Origin: Actinomycetales bacterium
Lineage (GTDB): Bacteria > Actinomycetota > Actinomycetes > Actinomycetales > JAHECE01
Direction: 5' to 3'
NCBI GenBank assembly: GCA_024641895.1
Contig: JAHECE010000053.1
Coordinates: forward strand, 6,047 to 12,970
DNA: 6,924 bases
A program made the position numbers and the translations under genes. The notes below the pieces were generated by a model, which saw only the letters and a program-made list of their open reading frames with translations, did no database searches and was not told the DNA's origin. Shown in pieces: positions 1 to 5,520 of the stretch (position 1 is the first letter of the stretch; every line of letters starts with the position of its first letter).

Positions 1-789
1 CGCGTTGTGCACCCAGTAGCGGGCGAAGCCGTAGCCGGCGGCGTGGGACTGCGCCTGCTCGTTCTCGTGGTGCGGGAAGCGCAGGTCGATGCCGCCGCCG
101 TGGATGTCGAAGGTCTCACCGAGGTACCGGCGCGCCATCGCGGAGCACTCCAGGTGCCAACCGGGCCGGCCCCGGCCGTACGGCGTGGGCCAGGACGCCG
201 TGCTCGGCTCGCCGGGTCGGCTGCGCTTCCAGAGGGCGAAGTCGCGGTGGTCGCGCTTGTCCCGCGCGGCGTCGGGGTCGAGGTCCTCCGCCGGGGACAT
301 GTTCTCGAGCCGCTGCCGTGTCAGCGCGCCGTAGCCGGGGAACGAGTGGACGTCGAAGTAGACGTTGCCCTCTTCGCCCACGTAGGCGTGGCCGCCGGCG
401 ACGAGCCGCTCCATGAGCTCGACCATGTCGGTGACGTGACCGGTGGCCCGCGGCTCGTAGGTCGGCGGCAGCACGCCGAGGACGTCGTACGCAGCGGAGA
501 ACGACCGCTCGTTCTGCTGGGCCCACGCCCACCACGGCGCGCCGGCGGCAGCGGACTTCGCGAGGATCTTGTCGTCGATGTCCGTGACGTTGCGGATGAG
601 AGTGACGTCGAGCCCGCAACGGCGCAGCCAGCGCACGAGGATGTCGAAGGCGATGGCGGAGCGCAGGTGGCCCACGTGGGGCTGCCCTTGAACGGTCGCG
701 CCGCACAGGTAGATGCCGACCTGCCCCGGGGTCGCCGGCTCGAACGCGCGCACAGCGCGTGCGGCGGAGTCGTACAGGCGCAAGCTCAC
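1..789 (-). CDS. cysS: Cysteinyl-tRNA synthetase, N-terminal 263 codons (cut by window edge)
   Basis: This class I aminoacyl-tRNA synthetase charges tRNA-Cys with cysteine in the cytoplasm. Reading the minus strand from a GTG at 789 gives VSLRLYDSAARAV, followed by YLCGATVQGQPHVGH. The cysteine at about residue 29 is the family's first zinc ligand and PHVGH (37-41) is the HIGH ATP-binding motif. RNVTDIDDKI follows, then GWHLECSAMA (Cys at about 215) and HGGGIDLRFPHHENE, which supply the remaining zinc ligands. The frame is open to base 1, ending WVHNA, just before where KMSKS is expected; roughly 200 residues lie outside. The MshC ligase of mycothiol synthesis is a close relative, but the N-terminus and motif spacing fit CysS better. 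In mycobacteria cysS follows ispF directly; here 2.9 kb separates them and cysS needs its own promoter, probably in 790-906. Confidence 0.96.
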   Translation of the reverse strand, partial: MSLRLYDSAARAVRAFEPATPGQVGIYLCGATVQGQPHVGHLRSAIAFDILVRWLRRCGLDVTLIRNVTDIDDKILAKSAAAGAPWWAWAQQNERSFSAAYDVLGVLPPTYEPRATGHVTDMVELMERLVAGGHAYVGEEGNVYFDVHSFPGYGALTRQRLENMSPAEDLDPDAARDKRDHRDFALWKRSRPGEPSTASWPTPYGRGRPGWHLECSAMARRYLGETFDIHGGGIDLRFPHHENEQAQSHAAGYGFARYWVHNA

Positions 790-797
790 CGGGCCAG

Positions 798-851
798 GCT
801 ACCGGCGGGCCGCCCTGCGACCCCCATCCTGCTCGCAGCCCGGCCGGTAGC
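798..851. repeat. Nested inverted repeats in the cysS/ogt divergent intergenic region
   Basis: GCTACCGGC (798-806) is exactly complementary to GCCGGTAGC (843-851). Inside it GGGC (807-810) can pair with GCCC (838-841), or CTGCGA (815-820) with TCGCAG (833-838), leaving a loop of about 12 nt. The element ends 9 nt before the cysS GTG. If cysS is transcribed from beyond 851, it would form a structured 5' leader. Alternatively it is an operator for either divergent gene. It does not match a riboswitch or T-box that I recognise, and in such GC-rich DNA part of the pairing could be chance. Confidence 0.5.
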
Positions 852-885
852 GGGATGCGCGTTCCGGACCTTCCGCTCAGCGCGC

Positions 886-899
886 GCCTGGGGGCAGGC
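886..899 (+). promoter_or_regulatory. Small hairpin over the probable ogt ribosome binding site
   Basis: GCCTG (886-890) and CAGGC (895-899) can pair around a GGGG loop. The only purine-rich stretch suitable as a Shine-Dalgarno for the ATG at 907 is GGGGGCAGG, which lies within this hairpin. Folding could limit initiation. The stem is only five base pairs, so this is tentative. Confidence 0.3.
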
Positions 900-906
900 T
901 TGCATC

Positions 907-1503
907 ATGACCGCGCGTCGCACCGTCTCGAGCCCGATCGGCCCCTTGCTCCTGGAGTCCGACGGCGCGGCCCTCACCATGATCCGGTTCGGCGCGGACG
1001 CCGAGGGACCAGATCCGGCCGAAGCCTCGACGAGCCGCTACCCACCCGTGCACGGCGCCACGGACCCGGTGCTCGACGCCACGGCACGCCAGCTCGAGGA
1101 GTACTTCGCCGGCGCCCGGACCGCGTTCGACCTTCCTCTGCACCCGACCGGGACCGCGTTCCAGCGGGCCGTCTGGGTCGGGCTCGCGGAGATCCCCTAC
1201 GGCCGGACGTGGAGCTACGGACAGCTCGCCGAGCACCTCGGACGCCCGGGGGCGGCGCGGGCGATCGGCGGCGGCTGCGGGAGCAACCCGATCCCGATCG
1301 TGGTGCCGTGCCACCGCGTCGTCGGCGCGGACGGCACCCTCACCGGTTACGCCGGCGGCACGGCCGTCAAGAAAGCCCTGCTGCGACTCGAAGCCCGTAC
1401 GCTCGCGGGCGAGGGCCCACGGGCCGCAAGCGGTCCGGTCCGCACCGAACTCCGAGAGAGAGGCCGCGATGGCGCCCCTGCGAGACGGGCTGCACGCCCG
1501 TAG
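907..1503 (+). CDS. ogt: Methylated-DNA--protein-cysteine methyltransferase (Ogt/MGMT type)
   Basis: Suicide DNA repair protein that moves the alkyl group from O6-alkylguanine (or O4-alkylthymine) to its own cysteine. The 198-residue product starts at ATG 907. Residues 1-80 form the variable N-terminal domain. The C-terminal domain has TAFQRAVW (83-90), EIPYGRTWSYGQLA (95-108, helix-turn-helix region), RAIG (118-121) with the presumed arginine finger R118, and the active site IVVPCHRVVG with C135. DGTLTGYAGG then closes the active site. Odd points are GGGCGSNP at 121-128, where relatives usually have Ala then Asn or Met (as in GAANGxNP), and a basic tail of about 35 residues after KKALLRLEA. 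Its last 35 nt overlap the next gene, which implies co-transcription and translational coupling. No HTH/AraC Ada domain is present, so it is not a full Ada protein. Confidence 0.95.
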   Translation: MTARRTVSSPIGPLLLESDGAALTMIRFGADAEGPDPAEASTSRYPPVHGATDPVLDATARQLEEYFAGARTAFDLPLHPTGTAFQRAVWVGLAEIPYGRTWSYGQLAEHLGRPGAARAIGGGCGSNPIPIVVPCHRVVGADGTLTGYAGGTAVKKALLRLEARTLAGEGPRAASGPVRTELRERGRDGAPARRAARP

Positions 1504-2311
1504 CCTGACGAAGGACACGGTGCTGTGCATGTCGTTGGCCGCCCGGCCCAGCAACATCGGGACACGGTTCCACAACTATCTCTACACCGAGCTGGCGCTC
1601 GACTTCGTCTACAAGGCGTTCACGACCTCGGACCTGCCCGGCGCCGTCGCCGGCATCCGTGCCCTCGGCATCAGGGGTTGCGGCATCTCGATGCCGTTCA
1701 AAGAGGCCGTCATCCCGCTCGTCGACTCCCTCGACGACTCCGCGGCCGCGATCGCCTCGGTGAACACCATCGTCAACACCCGCGGCCACCTGCGGGCGTA
1801 CAACACGGACTACATCGCGATCGCCCACCTGCTCGCCGAGAGGCGGATCCCCACCGGATCCTCGGTCGCGGTGCGCGGCAGCGGCGGCATGGCCCAGGCC
1901 GTGGTCGCGGCCCTGCGGGACGGCGGGTTCTCGGACGTCGTCGTGGTCGCCCGCAACCCGGAGGCGGGGCAGGCGCTCGCGGAACGGTACGGCTTCCACT
2001 GGAGCCCGACCGTCTCGGACGGGCACCCCGACATCCTTGTCAACGCCACCCCGATCGGCATGGCCGGCGGGGCCCAGGAGAACGACCTGCCGTTTGACGA
2101 CGCCACGCTGCGCGCCGCCGAGGTCGCCTTCGAGGTCGTCGCGCTCCCGGTCGAGACGCCCTTCGTCCGCCGCGCCCGCGAGCTGGGCCTACCGGTCATC
2201 ACCGGCGCCGAGGTCATCGCGCTCCAGGCCGCCGAGCAGTTCACGTTGTACACGGGCGTCCGCCCGTCGGAGGACCTTCTTCAGCGCGCCTCGGAGTATT
2301 CTCGCGCCTAG
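1469..2311 (+). CDS. Shikimate dehydrogenase-like protein, HI0607 (SDHL) type
   Basis: A 280-residue member of the shikimate/quinate dehydrogenase family (NAD(P)-dependent reduction of 3-dehydroshikimate or similar polyols). It resembles Haemophilus influenzae HI0607 almost throughout: KDTVLCMSLAARPSN (15-29), GTRFHNYLY, FVYKAFTT, GIRGCGISMPFKE (67-79), SVNTIVN (97-103), RAYNTDYIAI (109-118), GSGGMAQAVVAA (137-148), ILVNATPIGM (189-198) and PVETPF. K78 and D114 fit the catalytic Lys/Asp pair; the glycine-rich GSGGMA fits dinucleotide binding. The ATG at 1469 has a purine-rich GAGAGAGAGG five bases upstream and adds about 12 residues before the HI0607-like start; the next ATG (1529) would delete conserved residues. 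The start lies inside the end of ogt. The SDHL subgroup has weak shikimate activity and its true substrate is unsettled, so I would not call this the biosynthetic aroE. Confidence 0.92.
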   Translation: MAPLRDGLHARSLTKDTVLCMSLAARPSNIGTRFHNYLYTELALDFVYKAFTTSDLPGAVAGIRALGIRGCGISMPFKEAVIPLVDSLDDSAAAIASVNTIVNTRGHLRAYNTDYIAIAHLLAERRIPTGSSVAVRGSGGMAQAVVAALRDGGFSDVVVVARNPEAGQALAERYGFHWSPTVSDGHPDILVNATPIGMAGGAQENDLPFDDATLRAAEVAFEVVALPVETPFVRRARELGLPVITGAEVIALQAAEQFTLYTGVRPSEDLLQRASEYSRA

Positions 2312-2328
2312 GCCCGGGGGGCGGGCCT
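2310..2328 (+). terminator. GC-rich hairpin just after the SDH-like gene
   Basis: AGGCCCG (2310-2316) and CGGGCCT (2322-2328) form a perfect seven-base-pair stem around five G. It begins inside the stop codon and has no T-run after it, so it may be a weak terminator or an attenuator lowering read-through into the lipoprotein gene 24 nt downstream. Confidence 0.4.
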
Positions 2329-2351
2329 GCGGTAGCTCCGGAAGGCCCACG

Positions 2352-2945
2352 ATGGGACCAAGCAACAGTCGGGCCAGGACGGGCAGGCGCCGCAACGCCA
2401 TGTCTCGCGTGGCCGTCGCCACCGTCACCGCCGCGCTCGCGGCTTCTCTCTCGTCCTGCACGCCGCCGAACGGCATACAGCGCGAACCCCGAACGGACAA
2501 GACCTCGACGAGCGACCTGACCGCTGCGGCTGGTGCCACCGTCAACGGCGTGCTCCGGGTGCGGGGCAGCGACGGCAGCGTCTCGATGCTCTCCCGGGGC
2601 AGCGCGTTGTCACTGAGCGCGATCCCCGCCGGTGTGCCGATCATCGGCGGGGACGTCGATCTCGTCCAGGCCGTGGCATCGGGCCGGCAGACCACGGACT
2701 ACTACGTCATCGTCACTGCCCCCGGTGCCCCGAGCACGGTGTACGCCGGCATCGAACGCTCGCTCCTCGACTTCGGCTTCGCCGGAGAGGACGGCACCGT
2801 GGCGGAGGACGACACCGCTCGGGTCGGCTGGTCGATGGCGGCTGGTGTGTTCTCGACGGACCTGCACCGCGTGACGGTGGGCGTCGTCCCGGCGGGCCGC
2901 GCGAGCTCCACGGTGACGTACGCGATCGTGCCCGCATTCCACTGA
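2352..2945 (+). CDS. Putative lipoprotein, family not recognised (paralogue of the next gene)
   Basis: 197 residues. The basic N-terminus (RARTGRRRN) leads into a hydrophobic stretch and the lipobox LSSC with C36, so I infer Sec export, lipidation and anchoring to the outer face of the membrane. The ATG at 2352 is preceded by GGAAGG with about six bases spacing; an internal ATG at 2400 would still keep the signal peptide. The mature part is a Ser/Thr/Gly-rich linker followed by a domain from about residue 90 to the end, with the pattern IPAGVPII, DYYVIV, IERSLLDFGF, GVFSTDLHRVTVGV and VTYAIV. The next gene product repeats this pattern in the same order. I do not recognise a named family and no catalytic motif is visible. 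It lies 40 nt after the SDH-like gene, possibly in the same transcript. Confidence 0.82.
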   Translation: MGPSNSRARTGRRRNAMSRVAVATVTAALAASLSSCTPPNGIQREPRTDKTSTSDLTAAAGATVNGVLRVRGSDGSVSMLSRGSALSLSAIPAGVPIIGGDVDLVQAVASGRQTTDYYVIVTAPGAPSTVYAGIERSLLDFGFAGEDGTVAEDDTARVGWSMAAGVFSTDLHRVTVGVVPAGRASSTVTYAIVPAFH

Positions 2946-3034
2946 GCAGGATCCTGCCGTGCACCCGGCCCCAGCGCCGGTGTACTGGAAGGTAGTTCGG
3001 CAGCCGGCCGGGTCGCGCCGACAGGAGGTCTGCC

Positions 3035-3586
3035 ATGACCGCACTCACACCCACACGCAAGCCCCTGATCAGGCGCTTGCTTGCCCTCACCGCAGGAGCG
3101 GCGCTGGTCGGCGGGGTCGCTGCCTGCAGTCCGGAGAACGTCGCGGAGCGCGCCATCGAGGCCGGAGCCGGCGGGAACGTCGACGTCGACATCGACGACG
3201 AGAGCGGTCAGGTCACCATCGACGACGGTGAGGGCGGCAGCGCGACGTTCGGCGACTCGGGCGACCTGCGCGACGGCTTCCCGGACGCTGTCCCGGTCGT
3301 CAAAGACACGATCGGATTCACCCAGAGCATGACCGACCCTGAGAGCGGCGACACGTTCACGGTGTTCGTGCCAGTCTCGGGCGACCCCGCGGACGTCTGG
3401 GACCAGGTGAAGGCCGATCTCGACGGAGCCGGCTTCACGCTGGGCAACGAGACCACCATCACGAACGACGGCGAGGCGTACTACGCCGCGGTCTTCACCT
3501 CGGCCGCCTGGGACGTCTCCGCCGGCGTCTCGAGTGCCGACGGCGAGTCGCATGTGGCCTACATCGTCACGACGGCTACCGCCTGA
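3035..3586 (+). CDS. Putative lipoprotein with acidic beta-type linker, family not recognised
   Basis: 183 residues. The start is well defined: AGGAGGT at 3023-3029 lies five bases before ATG 3035. A basic start (RKPLIRR), a hydrophobic core and the lipobox VAAC (C31) predict a membrane-anchored lipoprotein. Residues 48-75 are acidic and glycine-rich (NVDVDIDDESGQVTI, then DDGEGG), a style common in actinobacterial secreted proteins. The rest reads FPDAVPVV (82-89), DTFTVFVPV (106-114), VWDQVKADLDGAGF (121-134), AVFTSAAWDVSAGV (152-165) and HVAYIVTT (173-180), matching the preceding lipoprotein position for position. The function is unknown; the mix of one amphipathic helix and several strands suggests a small alpha/beta ligand- or protein-binding domain. 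It is last in the plus-strand block and converges on ispF. Confidence 0.87.
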   Translation: MTALTPTRKPLIRRLLALTAGAALVGGVAACSPENVAERAIEAGAGGNVDVDIDDESGQVTIDDGEGGSATFGDSGDLRDGFPDAVPVVKDTIGFTQSMTDPESGDTFTVFVPVSGDPADVWDQVKADLDGAGFTLGNETTITNDGEAYYAAVFTSAAWDVSAGVSSADGESHVAYIVTTATA

Positions 3587-3600
3587 TCCCGGTCACGCGG

Positions 3601-3622
3601 AGCGGGCAGCCCCGGGCCCGCT
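3601..3622. terminator. Hairpin between convergent lipoprotein and ispF genes
   Basis: AGCGGGC (3601-3607) and GCCCGCT (3616-3622) form a perfect seven-base-pair stem with an eight-base loop, 15 nt past the lipoprotein stop and 43 nt past the ispF stop. Location and symmetry suit a bidirectional terminator, although there is no T-tract on either side. A second, bulged G/C pairing lies at about 3634-3662. Confidence 0.45.
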
Positions 3623-3664
3623 GGGAGCCCGAGCGCGCGGGTCGGTGGGGTCGGGCCGGCGCGC

Positions 3665-4219
3665 CTACGGCTCCACCGGAGCCACCAGGGCTGTCGCGAT
3701 CGCACCCAAGCCCTCGCCGCGGCCCGTGAACCCGAGACCGTCGGTCGTGGTAGCAGAAATGGTCACCGGCGCGCCGGCGGAGGCGGTGAGTGCCGCCTCA
3801 GCCTCAGCGCGTCGAGGACCGATCCGAGGCCTGTTCCCGACGATCTGGACGGCGACGTTGCCGATCTCGAAGCCGGCCGCGCGGACGAGCCGCGCCGCCT
3901 CGGCGAGCAGGGTGCCGCCCGCCGCGCCGGCCCACCGCGGATCGGCCGTGCCGAAGACAGAACCGAGGTCTCCGACCCCGGCAGCCGAGAGCAGCGCGTC
4001 CGCTGCCGCGTGTGCCGCGACATCGGCGTCGGAGTGCCCGACCAGCCCTCGCTCACCCGGCCAGTGGAGCCCGGCGAGGTACAGCTCACGAGCGCCGCCG
4101 TCGGCGTCGGCCGGGGCGAGCGCGTGGACGTCGATGCCGATGCCCGTCCGGGGCAGCGCACGGCGCGCGCCGGAGCGTGGGCGAGGTGCCACCAAGGATT
4201 CTTCGGGCTGGTCGCTCAC
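3665..4219 (-). CDS. ispF: 2-C-methyl-D-erythritol 2,4-cyclodiphosphate synthase
   Basis: Fifth enzyme of the MEP isoprenoid pathway; it cyclises CDP-methylerythritol 2-phosphate to MEcPP with release of CMP. The protein (184 residues from GTG 4219) has RTGIGIDVHAL (24-34) with metal ligands D30 and H32, LVGHSDADVAAHA (59-71) with the third ligand H62, GVGDLGSVFG, VQIVGNRPRIGP (124-135), and the C-terminal TTTDGLGFTGRGEG (157-170). The usual length is about 155-160 residues; the extra is an Arg/Pro-rich N-terminus of roughly 23 residues. Starts at codons 9-10 (TTG, GTG) would shorten it. I prefer 4219 because this GTG overlaps the TGA of ispD (GTGA, 4216-4219), the classic sign of translational coupling. 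Confidence 0.96.
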   Translation of the reverse strand: MSDQPEESLVAPRPRSGARRALPRTGIGIDVHALAPADADGGARELYLAGLHWPGERGLVGHSDADVAAHAAADALLSAAGVGDLGSVFGTADPRWAGAAGGTLLAEAARLVRAAGFEIGNVAVQIVGNRPRIGPRRAEAEAALTASAGAPVTISATTTDGLGFTGRGEGLGAIATALVAPVEP

Positions 4220-4938
4220 CGGGCCTCCTCGCGCAGCATCAGCTCGGCGACGAGAAGGTCTTGCGCCGTCGTGATCTTCAGCGCCGCCACGTCACCCTGG
4301 ACGACCCAGACGGGTCGGTCGAGTGCCTCGACCAGGGCGGCGTCGTCGGTCGCCGCGCTCGCCTCGCTCGCCGCGCGCTCGGCCCCGGCGGCATGTGCAC
4401 GGTCCAGGAGGTCCCGAGCGAAGCCCTGCGGGGTCTGGACCGCGCGCAGGGTGGATCGGTCCGGCGTCGCGCGAACGAGCTCCGCGCCGTCGGCGTTCGC
4501 CGCGGCCACCCGCTTGACCGTGTCGGTGACGGGTAGGCCCGGCACGACAGCGTCATGTCCCGAGCGGACGGCAGCCTCGACACGCTGGATCAACGACACG
4601 GGGGCAAGAGCGCGGGCGGCGTCGTGCACCAGGACGACGTCGACCGCGGCAGGCAGCGCTGCCAGCGCCGCCGCCACCGAAGCCTGGCGCGATGCCCCAC
4701 CCTCGACGACCGTGATCCGCGCCTCGCGCAGGACCGAGTCGGCAGAGAGGAGGTCGAGCACCGAAGCGCTGTGGTCCGCGGGAGCGCTGACCACGATCTC
4801 GACGACCCCGGCCAACCGCAGTCGCCGTGCTGCGTGCAGCACCAGGGCGGCACCGTCAAGCAGGACGAGGGCCTTGGGGATGCCGGCGGCCAGCCGGCTC
4901 CCGGAGCCGGCAGCGGTGAGCACCGCCCCCGTGGTCAC
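4216..4938 (-). CDS. ispD: 2-C-methyl-D-erythritol 4-phosphate cytidylyltransferase
   Basis: Third enzyme of the MEP pathway; it joins CTP and MEP to give CDP-methylerythritol and pyrophosphate. With the GTG at 4938 the product is 240 residues, normal for the family. The frame is open further upstream, but that part lies inside carD and the domain begins directly at TTGAVLTAAGSGSRL (2-16). Motifs: PKAL (K22), EGGASRQASV (79-88), VLVHDAARA (102-110, D106), LPVTDTVKRV (135-144), LRAVQTPQGF (164-173), and TDDAALVEA followed by DVAALKITTAQDL (K221). HDAARA has Ala where Pro is usual and ALKITT has Ala where Asn is common; both look like lineage variation. No clear Shine-Dalgarno precedes 4938. 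The 19-nt gap after carD suggests coupling to carD translation. Confidence 0.95.
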   Translation of the reverse strand: MTTGAVLTAAGSGSRLAAGIPKALVLLDGAALVLHAARRLRLAGVVEIVVSAPADHSASVLDLLSADSVLREARITVVEGGASRQASVAAALAALPAAVDVVLVHDAARALAPVSLIQRVEAAVRSGHDAVVPGLPVTDTVKRVAAANADGAELVRATPDRSTLRAVQTPQGFARDLLDRAHAAGAERAASEASAATDDAALVEALDRPVWVVQGDVAALKITTAQDLLVAELMLREEAR

Positions 4939-4957
4939 GCGTGCGTCACGAACGACG

Positions 4958-5440
4958 TCAGCAGGCGAGGACCTCGTCGAGGATCGCCTCGGCACGCTCC
5001 TCGGCGGTGTGCTCAGCGAGAGCGAGCTCCGAGACGAGGATCTGGCGGGCGCGGGCAAGCATCCGCTTCTCGCCGGCCGAGAGACCGCGGTCCTGGTCAC
5101 GACGGGACAGGTCCCGCACGACCTCGGCGACCTTGATCACGTCGCCCGACGCGATCTTCTCGACGTTGGCCTTGTAGCGGCGCGACCAGTTGGTCGGCTC
5201 CTCCGTGTACGGCGCCCGCAGGACCTGGAAAACCTTGTCCAGGCCCTCCTTGCCCACGACGTCACGAACGCCGACGAGGTCGATGTTCTCGGCCGGCACC
5301 TCGATCGTCAGGTCGCCCTGGGCGACCCGCAGTCGGAGGTAGAGCTTCTCTTCGCCTCGGATGACTCTGGTGGAGATCTCCTCGATGAGGGCCGCTCCGT
5401 GGTGCGGGTAGACGACCGTCTCTCCGACTGCAAAGGTCAT
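4958..5440 (-). CDS. carD: CarD, RNA polymerase-binding transcription factor
   Basis: Essential global regulator in mycobacteria; it binds the RNA polymerase beta subunit and stabilises open promoter complexes, notably at rRNA promoters. The product from ATG 5440 is 160 residues, close to the 162 of M. tuberculosis CarD. Residues 1-55 form the Tudor-like polymerase-interaction domain (TFAVGETVVYPHHGAAL, then GEEKLYLRLRVAQGDLTIEVPAEN). The helical DNA-binding domain carries EPTNWSRRYKANVEK with W85, the residue that wedges into the minor groove, followed by GDVIKVAEVVRDL and GLSAGEKRMLARARQIL. Differences from the M. tuberculosis protein as I recall it: E47 for R47, S112 for Trp (DLSRRD against DLWRRD), and a terminal Cys. 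GGAAGGGG lies 10 bases upstream of the ATG. A further in-frame ATG at 5479 would add 13 unrelated residues and overlap the probable promoter. Confidence 0.97.
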   Translation of the reverse strand: MTFAVGETVVYPHHGAALIEEISTRVIRGEEKLYLRLRVAQGDLTIEVPAENIDLVGVRDVVGKEGLDKVFQVLRAPYTEEPTNWSRRYKANVEKIASGDVIKVAEVVRDLSRRDQDRGLSAGEKRMLARARQILVSELALAEHTAEERAEAILDEVLAC

Positions 5441-5469
5441 GTGTGCACGTCCCCTTCCGGAATGAGACC

Positions 5470-5475
5470 ATCGTA
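5470..5475 (-). promoter_or_regulatory. Probable -10 element for carD
   Basis: On the minus strand TACGAT (5475-5470) matches the TANNNT -10 pattern and would start transcription about 23 nt before the carD ATG. The corresponding -35 region is poor. A TTGACC on the same strand (5526-5521) is about 45 nt further upstream, too far to be its partner. CarD-dependent actinobacterial promoters often lack a good -35. Confidence 0.45.
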
Positions 5476-5520
5476 GCATGGCGGAGGCTGTGTACTGACC
5501 CGCTATCGGGCGTTTGCGCA

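Noticed and set aside
7..906. Open plus-strand frame continuing upstream of the Ogt start, which would make a 498-residue protein
   Set aside because: It is the antisense of cysS, has no domain character, and Ogt homology starts at the ATG at 907.
1367..2026. 219-codon minus-strand open frame opposite ogt and the SDH-like gene
   Set aside because: It is antisense to two strongly conserved genes and its Arg/Gly/Val-rich composition is typical of a shadow frame.
2946..2957. Perfect 12-bp palindrome GCAGGATCCTGC just after the first lipoprotein
   Set aside because: A palindrome this short with no loop or repeat elsewhere is expected by chance. It could be half of a weak terminator but nothing supports that.
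2959..2985. Imperfect hairpin between the two lipoprotein genes
   Set aside because: The stem needs a mismatch and a bulge, and has no T-run. It is too weak to annotate as a terminator.
3176..3236. GAC/GTC-rich stretch that looks like a simple repeat
   Set aside because: It encodes the Asp/Val-rich acidic linker of the lipoprotein and is not a regular tandem repeat.
2702..3553. 283-codon minus-strand open frame across the two lipoprotein genes
   Set aside because: It mirrors the codon structure of the plus-strand genes, which have lipoboxes and, for the second, a perfect ribosome binding site. The antisense protein has no recognisable domain.
4939..5100. Upstream extension of ispD to an ATG at 5100
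   Set aside because: The extra 54 residues are Ser/Arg-rich, lie inside carD in another frame, and are not part of the cytidylyltransferase fold.
4010..5476. 488-codon plus-strand open frame across ispF, ispD and carD
   Set aside because: It is entirely antisense to three clearly conserved genes and is a GC-bias artefact of high-GC coding DNA.
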